From Hyphomonadaceae bacterium (lineage in GTDB: Bacteria > Pseudomonadota > Alphaproteobacteria > Caulobacterales > Aquidulcibacteraceae), in contig JAIELK010000030.1 in the NCBI GenBank assembly GCA_019753175.1, forward strand, positions 18,526 to 82,525: a DNA stretch of 64,000 bases, given 5' to 3'. Position numbers and translations under genes: made by a program. The notes under the pieces are model-generated. The model ran no database searches, had not been told where the DNA came from, and worked only from the letters and a program-made list of their open reading frames with translations. Shown in pieces: positions 17,152 to 26,666 of the stretch; within the stretch, counting starts at the first letter, position 1; each line of letters opens with the position of its first letter.

Positions 17152-18078
17152 TCAGGCCTTCAGGCCAATTTCTTTGAGCCGCTCGGCGAGGAAGGCGCCC
17201 GCCGTGATCGGCGGATAGAGCGCGCCATCGCCGATGCAGGAAGGCAATGCGGCCAGAGAGGTGTCGGCGGTGGGGTGCATGAAGAACGGCATCGAGTAGC
17301 GGCTCAAATGCGAGTCCGCGGAGTTGACGACACGGTGCGTGGTGGCCGGAATGACGTTGTTGGTGAGCCGGGCCATCATGTCGCCGCTGTCCACCACGAG
17401 CGCGTTCGCTTCGGTGACGATCGGCAGCCACGCGCCGTCGCGATCCAGCAGTTCAAGTCCCGCGCCGCGCGCGGCGACCAGGATCGTGATCAGATTGATG
17501 TCTTCGTGCGCGGCTGAGCGCACGGCCCCGGGATCGGCGCCCTTGCCGATCGGCGGATAGTGCAGCACTCGCAGAACCGAGTCGCCGCGCCGCACCAACG
17601 GTTCGAAATAGTCAGGCGCGAGCCCCAATGTCGGCGCGAGCGCTTCAAGCAGCACACACCCCGTGTCGTTCAGAGCGACGAACAGTCGCTCGAACACGGA
17701 GCGGAAGCCAGCTGGCCGGGTAGGCCAGACATTCGGCGCGGAGAACGGATTGGGCGGCGCGCCCGGTTCGGGTTCGTGGCCGATCTGCCAGAACTCCTTC
17801 AGGTCCGGCGTTGGGTTGTTTTTGGCGTGCTCTGTTCCAAACGGCGTGTAGCCGCGCAGCCCGCCCACGTAATCACGCTTCTCCGCTTCGGGCAGACCAA
17901 AGACCTCGACCGCGTGGGCGTAGGCGTCGTCCAGCAGACTCACGGGCACATTGTGGTCGACGAGGACGACAAAGCCATAGTCGCGCAGTCCCGCCGACAG
18001 CGCTTGCGAGAAAGCGGCGCGCGCGCTTGGATCGCCGTGCGTGAACTGGCGCAGCGAGAGTTCGGGCACTTTGCGCAT
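17152..18078 (-). CDS. Isopenicillin-N-synthase-like 2OG-Fe(II) oxygenase
   Basis: 308 residues from ATG 18078, preceded by GGAGG. The N-terminal DIOX_N unit begins VPELSLRQF. The iron triad is seen as AAHEDINLITIL (H-x-D) and TTHRVVNS (second His), with the 2-oxoglutarate Arg in SRYSMPFF. Family members hydroxylate or cyclise small molecules, and fungal thymine 7-hydroxylase is of this type. It is embedded in a nucleoside-salvage operon, 17 bases after the kinase and three before tdk. A nucleobase or nucleoside substrate is inferred only from context. Confidence 0.87.
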   Translation of the reverse strand: MRKVPELSLRQFTHGDPSARAAFSQALSAGLRDYGFVVLVDHNVPVSLLDDAYAHAVEVFGLPEAEKRDYVGGLRGYTPFGTEHAKNNPTPDLKEFWQIGHEPEPGAPPNPFSAPNVWPTRPAGFRSVFERLFVALNDTGCVLLEALAPTLGLAPDYFEPLVRRGDSVLRVLHYPPIGKGADPGAVRSAAHEDINLITILVAARGAGLELLDRDGAWLPIVTEANALVVDSGDMMARLTNNVIPATTHRVVNSADSHLSRYSMPFFMHPTADTSLAALPSCIGDGALYPPITAGAFLAERLKEIGLKA

Positions 18079-18095
18079 ATCGCAGACCTCCGGTT

Positions 18096-18953
18096 TCAAC
18101 AGCGCGCGAGCAGCGTGTCGACGGCGCCGCGACGCGGCATTGCCGGTTGAGCGCCGTCCTGTGTTGTGGCGAGCGCGCCGGCCACGCAAGCGAACACTAG
18201 AGCGGCGTCAGGCGGCTGTCCCTCAACCAGGGCGAGGGCCAAGGCCGCACTGAACGTGTCGCCCGCGCCCGTCGTATCGCGCGCCGTCACTTGGGGCGGA
18301 CGCGCGCGAGCGACCTCTAAGCCGCCGCGCAGCAGCGCTGCACCGTCAGCGCCATAGGTAATCGCGACCCACCCTGTCGTGCGCTGCAGCGCGTCGCCAT
18401 AGAAAGCCGCCTCGCCTTCATTGACGATGAGCAAGTCGGCGCGCGCGAGCAAGGCTTCAGGCGTCTCGATGGCGGGCGCGAGGTTGATCGCGGCAAACCC
18501 CTGGAATTGAAGCACCGCCGCCAGCGTGGTTGGAACCGGAACTTCGAGCTGGCACAGCAGAGCGTCAGCGGTGATGACGCCGAGATCGCCGGGGCTGAGG
18601 CGTTCATTGGCGCCTGGCGCCACCACGATCTGGTTCTCGCCGCCGTCGGAAACAACAATCAGCGCGACTCCGGTCGGCGCGTCGTCGAGCGAGCGGCAAT
18701 GGCGAAGATCGACGCCTTCTGCGCGCAGCAGTGCGAGCGCCTCGTCCGCGAACGCATCCGAGCCGACGCAGCCCCAAAGCGCCACGTCAGCGCCAAGCCG
18801 TTTCGCCGCCAGGGCTTGGTTTGCGCCTTTGCCGCCCGGATAACGCGCGAACGCAGCGCCGCCCACTGTCTCCCCGGGCGCGGGCAGATGCGATGCGCGC
18901 GCGACCAGGTCGAGATTGACGGAGCCGACGACGGCGATGCGGGGCGGGCTCAT
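18096..18953 (-). CDS. Ribokinase-like PfkB sugar kinase
   Basis: 285 residues from ATG 18953. It has the PfkB signatures: N-terminal VGSVNLDLVARASHLPAPGE, the GGKGANQALAAKRLG motif near residue 38 and the anion-hole/catalytic DTTGAGDTFSAALA near 240. The spacing matches ribokinase, which phosphorylates ribose freed by the nucleoside hydrolase encoded just upstream. The start overlaps the hydrolase stop by ATGA. The exact sugar (ribose or deoxyribose) is not settled by sequence. Confidence 0.9.
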   Translation of the reverse strand: MSPPRIAVVGSVNLDLVARASHLPAPGETVGGAAFARYPGGKGANQALAAKRLGADVALWGCVGSDAFADEALALLRAEGVDLRHCRSLDDAPTGVALIVVSDGGENQIVVAPGANERLSPGDLGVITADALLCQLEVPVPTTLAAVLQFQGFAAINLAPAIETPEALLARADLLIVNEGEAAFYGDALQRTTGWVAITYGADGAALLRGGLEVARARPPQVTARDTTGAGDTFSAALALALVEGQPPDAALVFACVAGALATTQDGAQPAMPRRGAVDTLLARC

Positions 18954-19879
18954 GCCAGTCTCCGCGTCAGGAGCTCGAACACGCCCTCTGCGTCGACGCC
19001 CGTTGTCCAACGCGTTGCACTGGCGGCCTGCACACGAAACTCGACCGCGGTGTGGCCGCGGGTGAGCGGCGATGTCGTTTCGACATCGATCCTGGCCGGC
19101 ACGGTCTCGAACAAACTTGGCGCCAGACAGTAAGCGACAATGGCCGGATCATGCAGAGGCGCGCCCTCGCAATGCGCCAGCGTGCGTTCGACGTGTTCCC
19201 CGAAGCGCAGCAAGCGCGACGCCGCACGCGCTCTGGCTGAGTCCAGGGCTTCAAGCCGCGCCATGCGCGCGGGCGTGGTGCGCACTTGATGCGTGGCGTC
19301 GAGCCCGATCGCGATGATCGGCAGACCCGCCCCATACACGGCCGCCGCCGCATGCGGGTCGGCGTAGATGTTGAACTCGGCGGACGCGGTGATGTTGCCG
19401 CCCTCTCGGCGCGCTCCTCCCATAATGACGAGTTCGCGTATGCCTTGCGCGCAGGCCGGCGCCGCGCGAAGCGCCAGCGCGATGTTGGTGAGCGGTCCAA
19501 GCACGGCGACGCTGATGGATCGTGGCTCGGCGTGGCTCAAGGCGTCGATCAGGAAATCGACCGCCCCCGTGCTTTCGGGATCTTTGCCGGGCGGAGGGAA
19601 GGTCAAATCGCCGAGCCCGTTGCCGCCGTGAAAATGGCCGGCCTCGACTGGCGCGACCTCGAGCGGGTGCGTGGCGCCGGCAAAAACAGGAACGTCCTCG
19701 CGGCCGGCTATCGAGCGGATGATGCATGCATTCTTCGCGGTCAACGTGGCGTTCACGTTGCCGGCCACAGTGGTGACGCCGCGCAGATCGAGTTCATCCG
19801 CCGCCGAAAAAGCGAGCAGCAGGGCCACCGCGTCGTCGACGCCAGGGTCACAATCGATGATCAACGGGCGAGGCGCCAT
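18950..19879 (-). CDS. Inosine-uridine preferring nucleoside hydrolase
   Basis: 309 residues. The calcium-binding motif DCDPGVDDAVALLLA is at about residues 9-23, with NVNATLTAKNA near 41-51, the core GPLTNIALALR and EFNIYADPHAAA, and the C-terminal HDPAIVAYCLAP His-Asp. This cleaves nucleosides to base plus ribose. The gene lies between the CNT transporter and the kinase, matching uptake, cleavage and phosphorylation in sequence. Confidence 0.94.
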   Translation of the reverse strand: MAPRPLIIDCDPGVDDAVALLLAFSAADELDLRGVTTVAGNVNATLTAKNACIIRSIAGREDVPVFAGATHPLEVAPVEAGHFHGGNGLGDLTFPPPGKDPESTGAVDFLIDALSHAEPRSISVAVLGPLTNIALALRAAPACAQGIRELVIMGGARREGGNITASAEFNIYADPHAAAAVYGAGLPIIAIGLDATHQVRTTPARMARLEALDSARARAASRLLRFGEHVERTLAHCEGAPLHDPAIVAYCLAPSLFETVPARIDVETTSPLTRGHTAVEFRVQAASATRWTTGVDAEGVFELLTRRLA

Positions 19880-19888
19880 GGCTCTAAG

Positions 19889-21136
19889 TTAGACCGGAAG
19901 AAAGAGGCTCGCCAAGGCAGCGCTCATGAGGTTCGAGAGCGAGCCGGCGGCGACGACGTGCAAGCCGTATCGCGCCATTTCCGGGGCGCGTGCGGGCGCG
20001 AGGGTGTTGAGCGCCGCCATCAAGATCCCGATCGAGCTTAGATTGGCGAAGCCGCAAAGCGCGAATGTCGTTATCGCAGCCGTGCGTGGAGACAGCGAGT
20101 CGCTCATCTGACCCAGATGCATGAACGCCACGAACTCATTGAGGATGAGCTTTTCGCCGAATAGGCCGCCCGCTTGTTGCGCTTCAGACCAGGGTATGTT
20201 GAGCAACCACATCACGGGGGCGAACACGTAGCCAAGCAGGCTTTGCAGCGTCAGGCTCTCCAAACCAGCCAGATTGGCGAGTGCGCCGAGGCCGCCATTG
20301 ATCAGGGCGATCAGAGAAACGAACGCAATCAGCATGCCGGCGATCGAAGCCGCCAGGATCAGGCCGTCCTGCGCGCCGGAGGCTGCGGCCATGATGATGT
20401 TGGCGTGGCGTGGGTCTTTGGCTGCGCCCTCTGCATCGTCGATGATTGGCGCCGCTTTCTCGCTGGCGTCGGCGGCGGCGCTTGGCTTGTCGTCCGGCAT
20501 GATGATCTTCGCCATCAGCAAGCCGCCTGGCGCTGACATGAAGCACGCGGCCAGCAGATAATTGATGTCGACCCCCATCTGGGCGTAGGCGGCAAGCACG
20601 CTTCCCGAAACCGACGCCATGCCCGTGGTCATGATCGCGAACAATTGCGGACGACTGACGTGCGGCAGGTACGGGCGCACGACCAGCGGCGCTTCGGTTT
20701 GTCCAACAAACACGTTTGCGGCGGCGGTGAGCGACTCCACGCGGCCAGCACCCAACAGCAGCCGCAGGCCGCCGCCGACCCACTTCACCACCAGCTGCAT
20801 GACGCCGATATGGTAGAGCACCGACATCAGCGCCGAGAAGAAGATGATAATCGGCAGAACGTTGATCGCGAAACTGAAGCCGACATCGTTCGCGAGCGGG
20901 CCGAACACCATGTCGATTCCGGCTCTGGAAAAATTGATCAGCGCCTGCACGCCATCCGACATCGCCGCCAGCGCCGCGCGTCCGGCGGGAACGTAGAGCG
21001 AGAGCGCCGCCAGCGCCGCCTGCAGCGCCAGCGCCGCGGCCACGATCCGCAGGCGAATGGCGCTTCGATTTGTGGAGAGCAATAGCGCCAGCGCCAGAAT
21101 GGCGGCGACGCCAAGTAATCCTTGCCAGTGCTGCAC
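19889..21136 (-). CDS. Concentrative nucleoside transporter (NupC/CNT family)
   Basis: 415 residues with about 8-10 membrane helices. Family hallmarks are GQTEAPLVVRPYL and FAIMTTGMASVSGSVLAAYAQMG in the first half, and EFVAFMHLG and CGFANLSSIGI in the second. It imports nucleosides with H+ or Na+. It is the first gene of the operon; no T-rich terminator is seen after the upstream gene. Confidence 0.95.
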   Translation of the reverse strand: MQHWQGLLGVAAILALALLLSTNRSAIRLRIVAAALALQAALAALSLYVPAGRAALAAMSDGVQALINFSRAGIDMVFGPLANDVGFSFAINVLPIIIFFSALMSVLYHIGVMQLVVKWVGGGLRLLLGAGRVESLTAAANVFVGQTEAPLVVRPYLPHVSRPQLFAIMTTGMASVSGSVLAAYAQMGVDINYLLAACFMSAPGGLLMAKIIMPDDKPSAAADASEKAAPIIDDAEGAAKDPRHANIIMAAASGAQDGLILAASIAGMLIAFVSLIALINGGLGALANLAGLESLTLQSLLGYVFAPVMWLLNIPWSEAQQAGGLFGEKLILNEFVAFMHLGQMSDSLSPRTAAITTFALCGFANLSSIGILMAALNTLAPARAPEMARYGLHVVAAGSLSNLMSAALASLFLPV

Positions 21137-21232
21137 CTGCGCCCCCGAACTCCCTATCGGTTAGGGGTTAGACGGGTCCGGGGTCGCGTTCAATGTCCGC
21201 GCGCCCATGATGGCCAAAGCGCTGGGCTGCGC

Positions 21233-21763
21233 TCAGTTTTCCCGCCGGACGCGATGCGACCGGCCGGCCTCATCCGGGCTCAAGATGTAGCTGGACAGGG
21301 CCCCGCGCCGGATCGTCACTGCATCGCCGGGATCAATGCCGCCGATGCGTTGTGGCTCGGTTTGGGTCCAGCGCTGGCCATCGTCCATGACGAAGGAGTG
21401 CCGGCCGTCGCCGTGGCGAATGATGCGCGCAACCCGCGTCTCCACGCTGGCGATCGGTTCGCGCTCGCCGCCGGCGCCGAGAAGTAAGCGCGAAAGGTTC
21501 GGTACGCTCAAGCCGAAGGCCTCGCGTTCTAGCGCGTCGACCCGCGTTTGATCCACGATGATCGAGCGCGCATTCGATGAGGTGCTGGCGACATCGGCGC
21601 CAAGCCGATCGTAGCACGCCAAGCGCGGCTCGGCGGCCTCCACCGAGGCGCACGCGCGAACGCGGCTCAGGAGGTCGCGGTCGCCGCCATCCTGTGCGTG
21701 GGCGAAACCAATCGAGAGCGCCCAACACAAACCTGCAAGCGCGTAAGGTCGAGGTCCGATCAT
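21233..21763 (-). CDS. Exported hypothetical protein with RLACYD motif
   Basis: 176 residues. A signal peptide ends in FAHAQ, followed by the pattern C-A-S-V-E-x-x-x-P-R-L-A-C-Y-D, a two-cysteine motif found in several small periplasmic proteobacterial proteins. The C-terminal half is a beta-rich OB/SH3-like domain with FVMDDGQRWTQ and GDAVTIRRG. No defined function. 96 bases upstream of nupC on the same strand. Confidence 0.72.
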   Translation of the reverse strand: MIGPRPYALAGLCWALSIGFAHAQDGGDRDLLSRVRACASVEAAEPRLACYDRLGADVASTSSNARSIIVDQTRVDALEREAFGLSVPNLSRLLLGAGGEREPIASVETRVARIIRHGDGRHSFVMDDGQRWTQTEPQRIGGIDPGDAVTIRRGALSSYILSPDEAGRSHRVRREN

Positions 21764-21830
21764 GGGTGGCGGTTAGCAGTCTTTCTCAGGCTGCTCAATC
21801 GGCGAACCGAGAAATGCAGTGAAAACGCGC

Positions 21831-21853
21831 ATCTTTCGTCGCGACAGAAAGAT
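21831..21853. promoter_or_regulatory. Inverted repeat upstream of first TonB receptor
   Basis: ATCTTTC (21831-21837) and GAAAGAT (21847-21853) form a 7-bp dyad with a nine-base spacer, about 195 bases before the receptor start codon. It may be an operator. The rest of the 286-base gap holds nothing else recognisable. Confidence 0.25.
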
Positions 21854-22048
21854 CACACCTCGCTGAAAGCCTCTCATTGTGCAGCTTTGCGCGCGTTAGC
21901 CGCCGACGCGATGCAAGACGGCGTTCGCGACCGCCTCCCTTATACGGCATCCGGCTATTCGCATGCATCGCATGGCGTTGACGCGGGGATGCGACGCTCG
22001 CGCGATGGTCGCGCTGTCTGGTCGTTTGAGTTGCGAGGGATGAGAGAC

Positions 22049-24964
22049 ATGTCTTCTAAGACGGTGCGGAAGTCATTGCTGACTGGAGCTTCGTTATTCG
22101 CCGCCGCGGCGGTGACGCTGGCGGCGACGCCCGCGGTCGCCCAGGACGACACTGCTGCTGTAGAAGATGAGGAAATCGTCGTCACGGGGTCGCGTATCGC
22201 GCGCCCGGGCTTCACCTCAACCAGCCCCATCGCCACCATCGGCGGCGCCGAGCTGGCGCTACAGCAGCCGCTGAATGTTGAGGAATTGCTGCGAAATCAG
22301 CCCCAGTTTGGTGCAGGCGACGGAACGCAGACGAACAACGGGTCGCGCGGCGCCGCCACGCTAAACCTGCGGGGATTGTCGCCTACGCGCACGCTGCCGC
22401 TGATCGATGGCAAGCGTATTGTCGGTTTCGATCCATCGGGATTGTTCGACACCAGCGCTGTGCCGCTGGCCCTGCTCGAACGGATTGACGTGGTGACCGG
22501 TGGCGCTTCGGCCGTGTACGGGTCCGACGCTATTGCTGGGGTTGTGAACTTTGTTCTCAACGATGATTTCCGCGGCGTGGAGGGGCGTTGGGAGCATACG
22601 CTGAACGATCTTCACGATACCGGCGACGCCGACAGCGCGTCGCTGACGATCGGATCGAGCTTCGACGACGGGCGCGGTAACGTTGCACTGAGTGTCGGCT
22701 GGCTCGATCGGGAGGCTGTTTATCAGGTCGAAGGTCCGGCGGCCCTCGCTCCGGGCGCCAGCTCCACCACGGTCCCGGCAGCGGTCGACTCCGCCGTCGG
22801 CGGCCGCACCCAGTTCAACAATGCCGGTTCGCTGGTTCCGTTCTTTCAAGCCTTCGACTTCAACGGACAGAACCTCTACCAAGCGCCGCAGCAGCGTTGG
22901 AACGCGACAGCGATCGGGCGCTATGAGATCTCCGACGCGCTCGAGGCGTACTCGCGCTTCATCTACAACAGCTCAACGAGCGCGCCGCAGCTTGCGTCTT
23001 CGGGAACGTTCGGGCTGACCTTCGCGGTGCCGCTGAACAGCCCGTTCCTTTCGGTGCAGGCGGCAAATTATTTGGCGGCTAACAACACAGTGAGCGACTG
23101 CGCCGTGCTTTCTACAACCAACGTGGCGATCAACGCCTACGGCGTTTCCGCGCCTGCGGGGGTTAATTGCGTGCCGGTTGGACTGCGCTGGCGAGGCGTG
23201 GCGGTGGGTCCGCGGCAATATCAGTTCGAGTACGACACCTTTCAGACTCTCGTCGGCCTGCGCGGGGACATTGGCGAAAGCGGATGGGAATGGGACGTTG
23301 CGTACGCCTACGGTGAAACAAGCCTGAAGCGGCAACAGAACAACGACATTGACGCTACGCGCGTGCAGCAGGCCTTGTTCGCCACCGGGCCGGCGACATG
23401 CTTCGATCCGTCGAACCTCTGTGCGCCGCTCAACATCTTCAACGGCAGCACCTCCCCATCGGACGCGGCGCTGGACTTCATTCGCCTGAATCTTCAGGTG
23501 CAGTCGTTGACGACGCAAGAGTACGTCATCGGTTCTGTGTCAGGAGACACCGGCGAGATTCATAGCCCGTTCGCATCGTCGCCGATTGGCGCTTCGTTCG
23601 GTATCGAGTGGCGTCGCGAAAGTTCTGACTACCGGCCGGACGCCGCCTCGCAAGCGGGCATTTCGCCGGGCTTCGGACAGACACTCCCCGTTGCCGGCAG
23701 CTTTGACGTGTTCGAGGCGTTTGGCGAAGCCTTGGTGCCGATCGTTGAAGACGCGCCGTTCGCGGACTCGATCAACCTCGAGCTCGGCTTCAGAACCTCA
23801 GAGTACTCGTCTACCGGCCGCGCCGAAAGCTACAAGTACGGCGCCGACTGGACGCCGTTCGAGGGGCTCCGCTTGCGTGGGATGTTCCAGCAGGCGGTGC
23901 GCGCGCCGAACATCAGCGATCTGTTCACGCCATTCACACCGGGAACGGGCGACCTCTTCGTTGATCCCTGTGCGCAACAGGTGCTGACGTCGGGCTCGCT
24001 GTTCACGTTGTGCGCGGGAACTGGCGTGCCGGTGGCCGTTTTGAACGCCGGCACACTGGCGCAACCAACGTCGGGACAGGTGAACAATTTCATTTCCGGC
24101 AACACAGACCTCAATCCCGAGGTGGCGGAAACGTTCACCGCTGGCTTCGTCTGGCAGCCGCCTCAACTCGGCGGGCTGTCGGTCACGGTCGACTATTTCA
24201 ACATCGAGATAGCCGATGCGATCTCGGTGCGCCCGGCTCGCGATATCGTAGACGGGTGCTACAACATCGCGCGTAACACGACCGTCAATCCAAACGCCGC
24301 CGATTGCCAACGCATCTTGCGCAATACCAATGGAAGCCTTGAAGGCGACACCATCTATGGCGTCGATCAAACAACCGAGAACATCGGCGACGTTCGGGTC
24401 GAAGGCATCGACTATGGGATTTCATACACATGGGACTTGGGCGCCTGGGGCGAACTCGACACGGCGCTCGACGGCACGCACTTGCTGACCACCAGCTATG
24501 TGCCAAGCCCGGGCGGCGCCGAGATCGATTGCCTCGGCTACTACGGAAAGAGTTGCGGTCTCCCGGAGACGGTGAACGCTTCGGTTGGCGGCCCTGTCTC
24601 GCAAGACCGGTTCGTGCAGCGCACGACGTGGTCAATCGCAGACTGGGAGCTGTCGTATCGTTGGCGCTACCTCAGCGCCACTGAGGTGACGCCAGAGGAC
24701 TTGGCGGACTCCACCACCGCCGGCGGCCTGCTCGACCCGAACTCGCTGTCGATTGACTCCTTCAACTACATCGACCTGGCGGCCACTTGGGAGCCGATGG
24801 ACTTTTTGCGTCTGACGGCGAGCATCACCAACGCCACCAACGAGGACGCGCCGTTCGTGTTCACGACGACAGGCTCGACTGCGTACAACAGCGGCAACAC
24901 CTATCCGAGCAGCTATGACGTTCTGGGACGTGTATTCACGCTCGGTGTGCGCGCCAAGTTCTAA
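22049..24964 (+). CDS. TonB-dependent outer-membrane receptor
   Basis: 971 residues from ATG 22049, preceded by GAGGGATGAG. The signal peptide ends in TPAVAQ. The TonB box region is EEIVVTGSRI. The plug domain follows with VEELLRNQPQF, LNLRGLSPTRTLPLIDGKRI and GGASAVYGSDAIAGVVNFV. The beta-barrel ends in VFTLGVRAKF with terminal Phe. It belongs to the large alphaproteobacterial receptors that import sugars or other large nutrients; the ligand is unknown. The upstream open frame to 21698 is rejected as it precedes the signal peptide. Confidence 0.95.
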   Translation: MSSKTVRKSLLTGASLFAAAAVTLAATPAVAQDDTAAVEDEEIVVTGSRIARPGFTSTSPIATIGGAELALQQPLNVEELLRNQPQFGAGDGTQTNNGSRGAATLNLRGLSPTRTLPLIDGKRIVGFDPSGLFDTSAVPLALLERIDVVTGGASAVYGSDAIAGVVNFVLNDDFRGVEGRWEHTLNDLHDTGDADSASLTIGSSFDDGRGNVALSVGWLDREAVYQVEGPAALAPGASSTTVPAAVDSAVGGRTQFNNAGSLVPFFQAFDFNGQNLYQAPQQRWNATAIGRYEISDALEAYSRFIYNSSTSAPQLASSGTFGLTFAVPLNSPFLSVQAANYLAANNTVSDCAVLSTTNVAINAYGVSAPAGVNCVPVGLRWRGVAVGPRQYQFEYDTFQTLVGLRGDIGESGWEWDVAYAYGETSLKRQQNNDIDATRVQQALFATGPATCFDPSNLCAPLNIFNGSTSPSDAALDFIRLNLQVQSLTTQEYVIGSVSGDTGEIHSPFASSPIGASFGIEWRRESSDYRPDAASQAGISPGFGQTLPVAGSFDVFEAFGEALVPIVEDAPFADSINLELGFRTSEYSSTGRAESYKYGADWTPFEGLRLRGMFQQAVRAPNISDLFTPFTPGTGDLFVDPCAQQVLTSGSLFTLCAGTGVPVAVLNAGTLAQPTSGQVNNFISGNTDLNPEVAETFTAGFVWQPPQLGGLSVTVDYFNIEIADAISVRPARDIVDGCYNIARNTTVNPNAADCQRILRNTNGSLEGDTIYGVDQTTENIGDVRVEGIDYGISYTWDLGAWGELDTALDGTHLLTTSYVPSPGGAEIDCLGYYGKSCGLPETVNASVGGPVSQDRFVQRTTWSIADWELSYRWRYLSATEVTPEDLADSTTAGGLLDPNSLSIDSFNYIDLAATWEPMDFLRLTASITNATNEDAPFVFTTTGSTAYNSGNTYPSSYDVLGRVFTLGVRAKF

Positions 24965-24976
24965 CTGAGCGGCCTT

Positions 24977-25013
24977 AGACGGCAGGAGCAAATCCTCCTG
25001 CCGTCTGACTTCG
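24977..25013 (+). terminator. Terminator after the first TonB receptor
   Basis: A 12-bp stem AGACGGCAGGAG (24977-24988) with CTCCTGCCGTCT (24995-25006), six-base loop, followed by GACTTCGTTTC. It starts 12 bases after the stop codon. Confidence 0.8.
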
Positions 25014-25061
25014 TTTCCGAGCGCGAGGCACCGGCGCCCTTGTTCACAGTCGGGCGTATTC

Positions 25062-26411
25062 ATGCAGGACGTGGAAGCAACCGCCCAGATCGACGCGATC
25101 ATAAGCGCGGCGCGCGCCGCAGCCAATCGCGGCGACTGGCTCACGGCGGAGCGTCTGTGGAAAGAGCTTCGCGCGCTTGAGCCTGGCAATGCGCAGGCGG
25201 CTTTCGGACTTGCCATCCATGCCATGCGACGCGGCGAGTTCAAGACGGCGCTGCCGTTGATCGAACAGGCGTGTGCGGCGTCGCCCAACGATCTGCTGGC
25301 GCGCCTGACGCTGGGTATTGCCTGGCGTGAGCTAGGCGAGCCTGAGCGCGAACTCGACGCGATCGACGCGGCGCTGGCCATCGATCCCTATTTCCTGCCT
25401 GCCATCTTGGCCAAGGCCTCGTGGTTTGAACGCAAGAGCGCGGAAGCGGCCGCCGCGCTCTTCTATCAGACCGCGCTGAAGTTCGCGCCGGACGAACCCG
25501 CGTGGCCGCCTGCGCTGCGTGCGCAGCTTCTGCACGCGCGCGCGATCGCTGATCGGTTCGCCGAGACGATGGAACGGCAAATGTGGGAGCTGCTGGCCCC
25601 GCATCTTTCGAATGCACCGGCGCTCGAACAGGAGCGCTGGAAGGAAGCGGCGTCGATCATCGCGGGCCGGACCAAGCCCTTTCCGTCGCAATGCAACCAA
25701 TTGCACGTGCCGAGGCTTCCGGCCGTGCCGTTCTTTGACACGGCGCAGTTTCCGTGGTTCGACGCCATTGAAGCCGCAACCGACGCGATCCGCGCTGAGC
25801 TGATGGCCGCGCTCAAGCAAGATCGGCGGCAGTTCACGCCTTATGTCGCCTACAAGCCCGGCGCCCCCGTGAATCAATGGAAGGAGCTGAACCACTCCGA
25901 GCGTTGGAGCGCGTATCACTTCTGGCGCAGCGGCGTCGCCATTGACGAACACCTCGCCGCCTGTCCGAGAACCGCGGAGGCGCTGCGGCGGGTGGACATG
26001 GCTACAATTGGCGGGCTTTGCCCGAACGCGATGTTCTCCGCCTTGGCTCCCCATACCCATATTCCGCCCCACACGGGTGAAACCAACGCCAGGGTCGTCG
26101 CCCACCTGCCGCTGATCGTGCCGGACGGGTGCAGCTATCGCGTTGGCTATGAGCGTAGGCGGTGGGAAGTCGGCAAGGTGCTTGTGTTCGATGACACCAT
26201 TGAACACGAGGCCCGCAACGATAGCGACGAGCTGCGCGTGGTCTTGATCTTTGACGTGTGGAATCCACACCTCTCGCCAACAGAGCGAGAGGTCGCACGC
26301 GTCACCATGGAAGCCGTGCGTCGCCTGACTGGCGTAACCGGTGAGAGTGATTCGGTTGGCGCCGCGCAGTCCACTCAAGCGCACGCCGCAGTTCATCGAC
26401 GTTCTCTGTGA
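25062..26411 (+). CDS. TPR protein with aspartyl/asparaginyl beta-hydroxylase domain
   Basis: 449 residues. TPR-type helices cover about residues 10-150 (for example GNAQAAFGLAIHAMRRGEF and LLARLTLGIAWRELGEP). The AspH domain follows: HIPPHTGETNARVVAHLPLI (first metal His) and EHEARNDSDELRVVLIFDVW (second His and 2-oxoglutarate Arg). It should be a cytoplasmic 2-oxoglutarate dioxygenase. Such proteins are often found next to TonB receptors in alphaproteobacteria; the substrate is not known. Confidence 0.9.
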   Translation: MQDVEATAQIDAIISAARAAANRGDWLTAERLWKELRALEPGNAQAAFGLAIHAMRRGEFKTALPLIEQACAASPNDLLARLTLGIAWRELGEPERELDAIDAALAIDPYFLPAILAKASWFERKSAEAAAALFYQTALKFAPDEPAWPPALRAQLLHARAIADRFAETMERQMWELLAPHLSNAPALEQERWKEAASIIAGRTKPFPSQCNQLHVPRLPAVPFFDTAQFPWFDAIEAATDAIRAELMAALKQDRRQFTPYVAYKPGAPVNQWKELNHSERWSAYHFWRSGVAIDEHLAACPRTAEALRRVDMATIGGLCPNAMFSALAPHTHIPPHTGETNARVVAHLPLIVPDGCSYRVGYERRRWEVGKVLVFDDTIEHEARNDSDELRVVLIFDVWNPHLSPTEREVARVTMEAVRRLTGVTGESDSVGAAQSTQAHAAVHRRSL

Positions 26412-26666
26412 CTTGGTCGCAGCTCCGAAAAAAGCGCACGCAGGGCAAGAAACGGGTTCGTCTACGCTTTATGTGCGCTCGTCGTGCGCGCTGAAAAACG
26501 AACCTTTCACTTCACCTTAAGCCAGCATGAAAAACCGCACAAACACGCCAGAGTTCGCTGAGTTTGCGCCAATCAGCGCCATCTTCTCTCAGCGGAAGTG
26601 CGGTTCGCGAGTACACTGGTTGTGCGGGAGTCAGACCGACGCCCGATAACAAGGAGAGAGAGCGCC

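Noticed and set aside
25332..26396. 354-codon minus-strand frame opposite the TPR-AspH gene
   Set aside because: No motif, and the plus-strand AspH gene has conserved metal-binding residues throughout.
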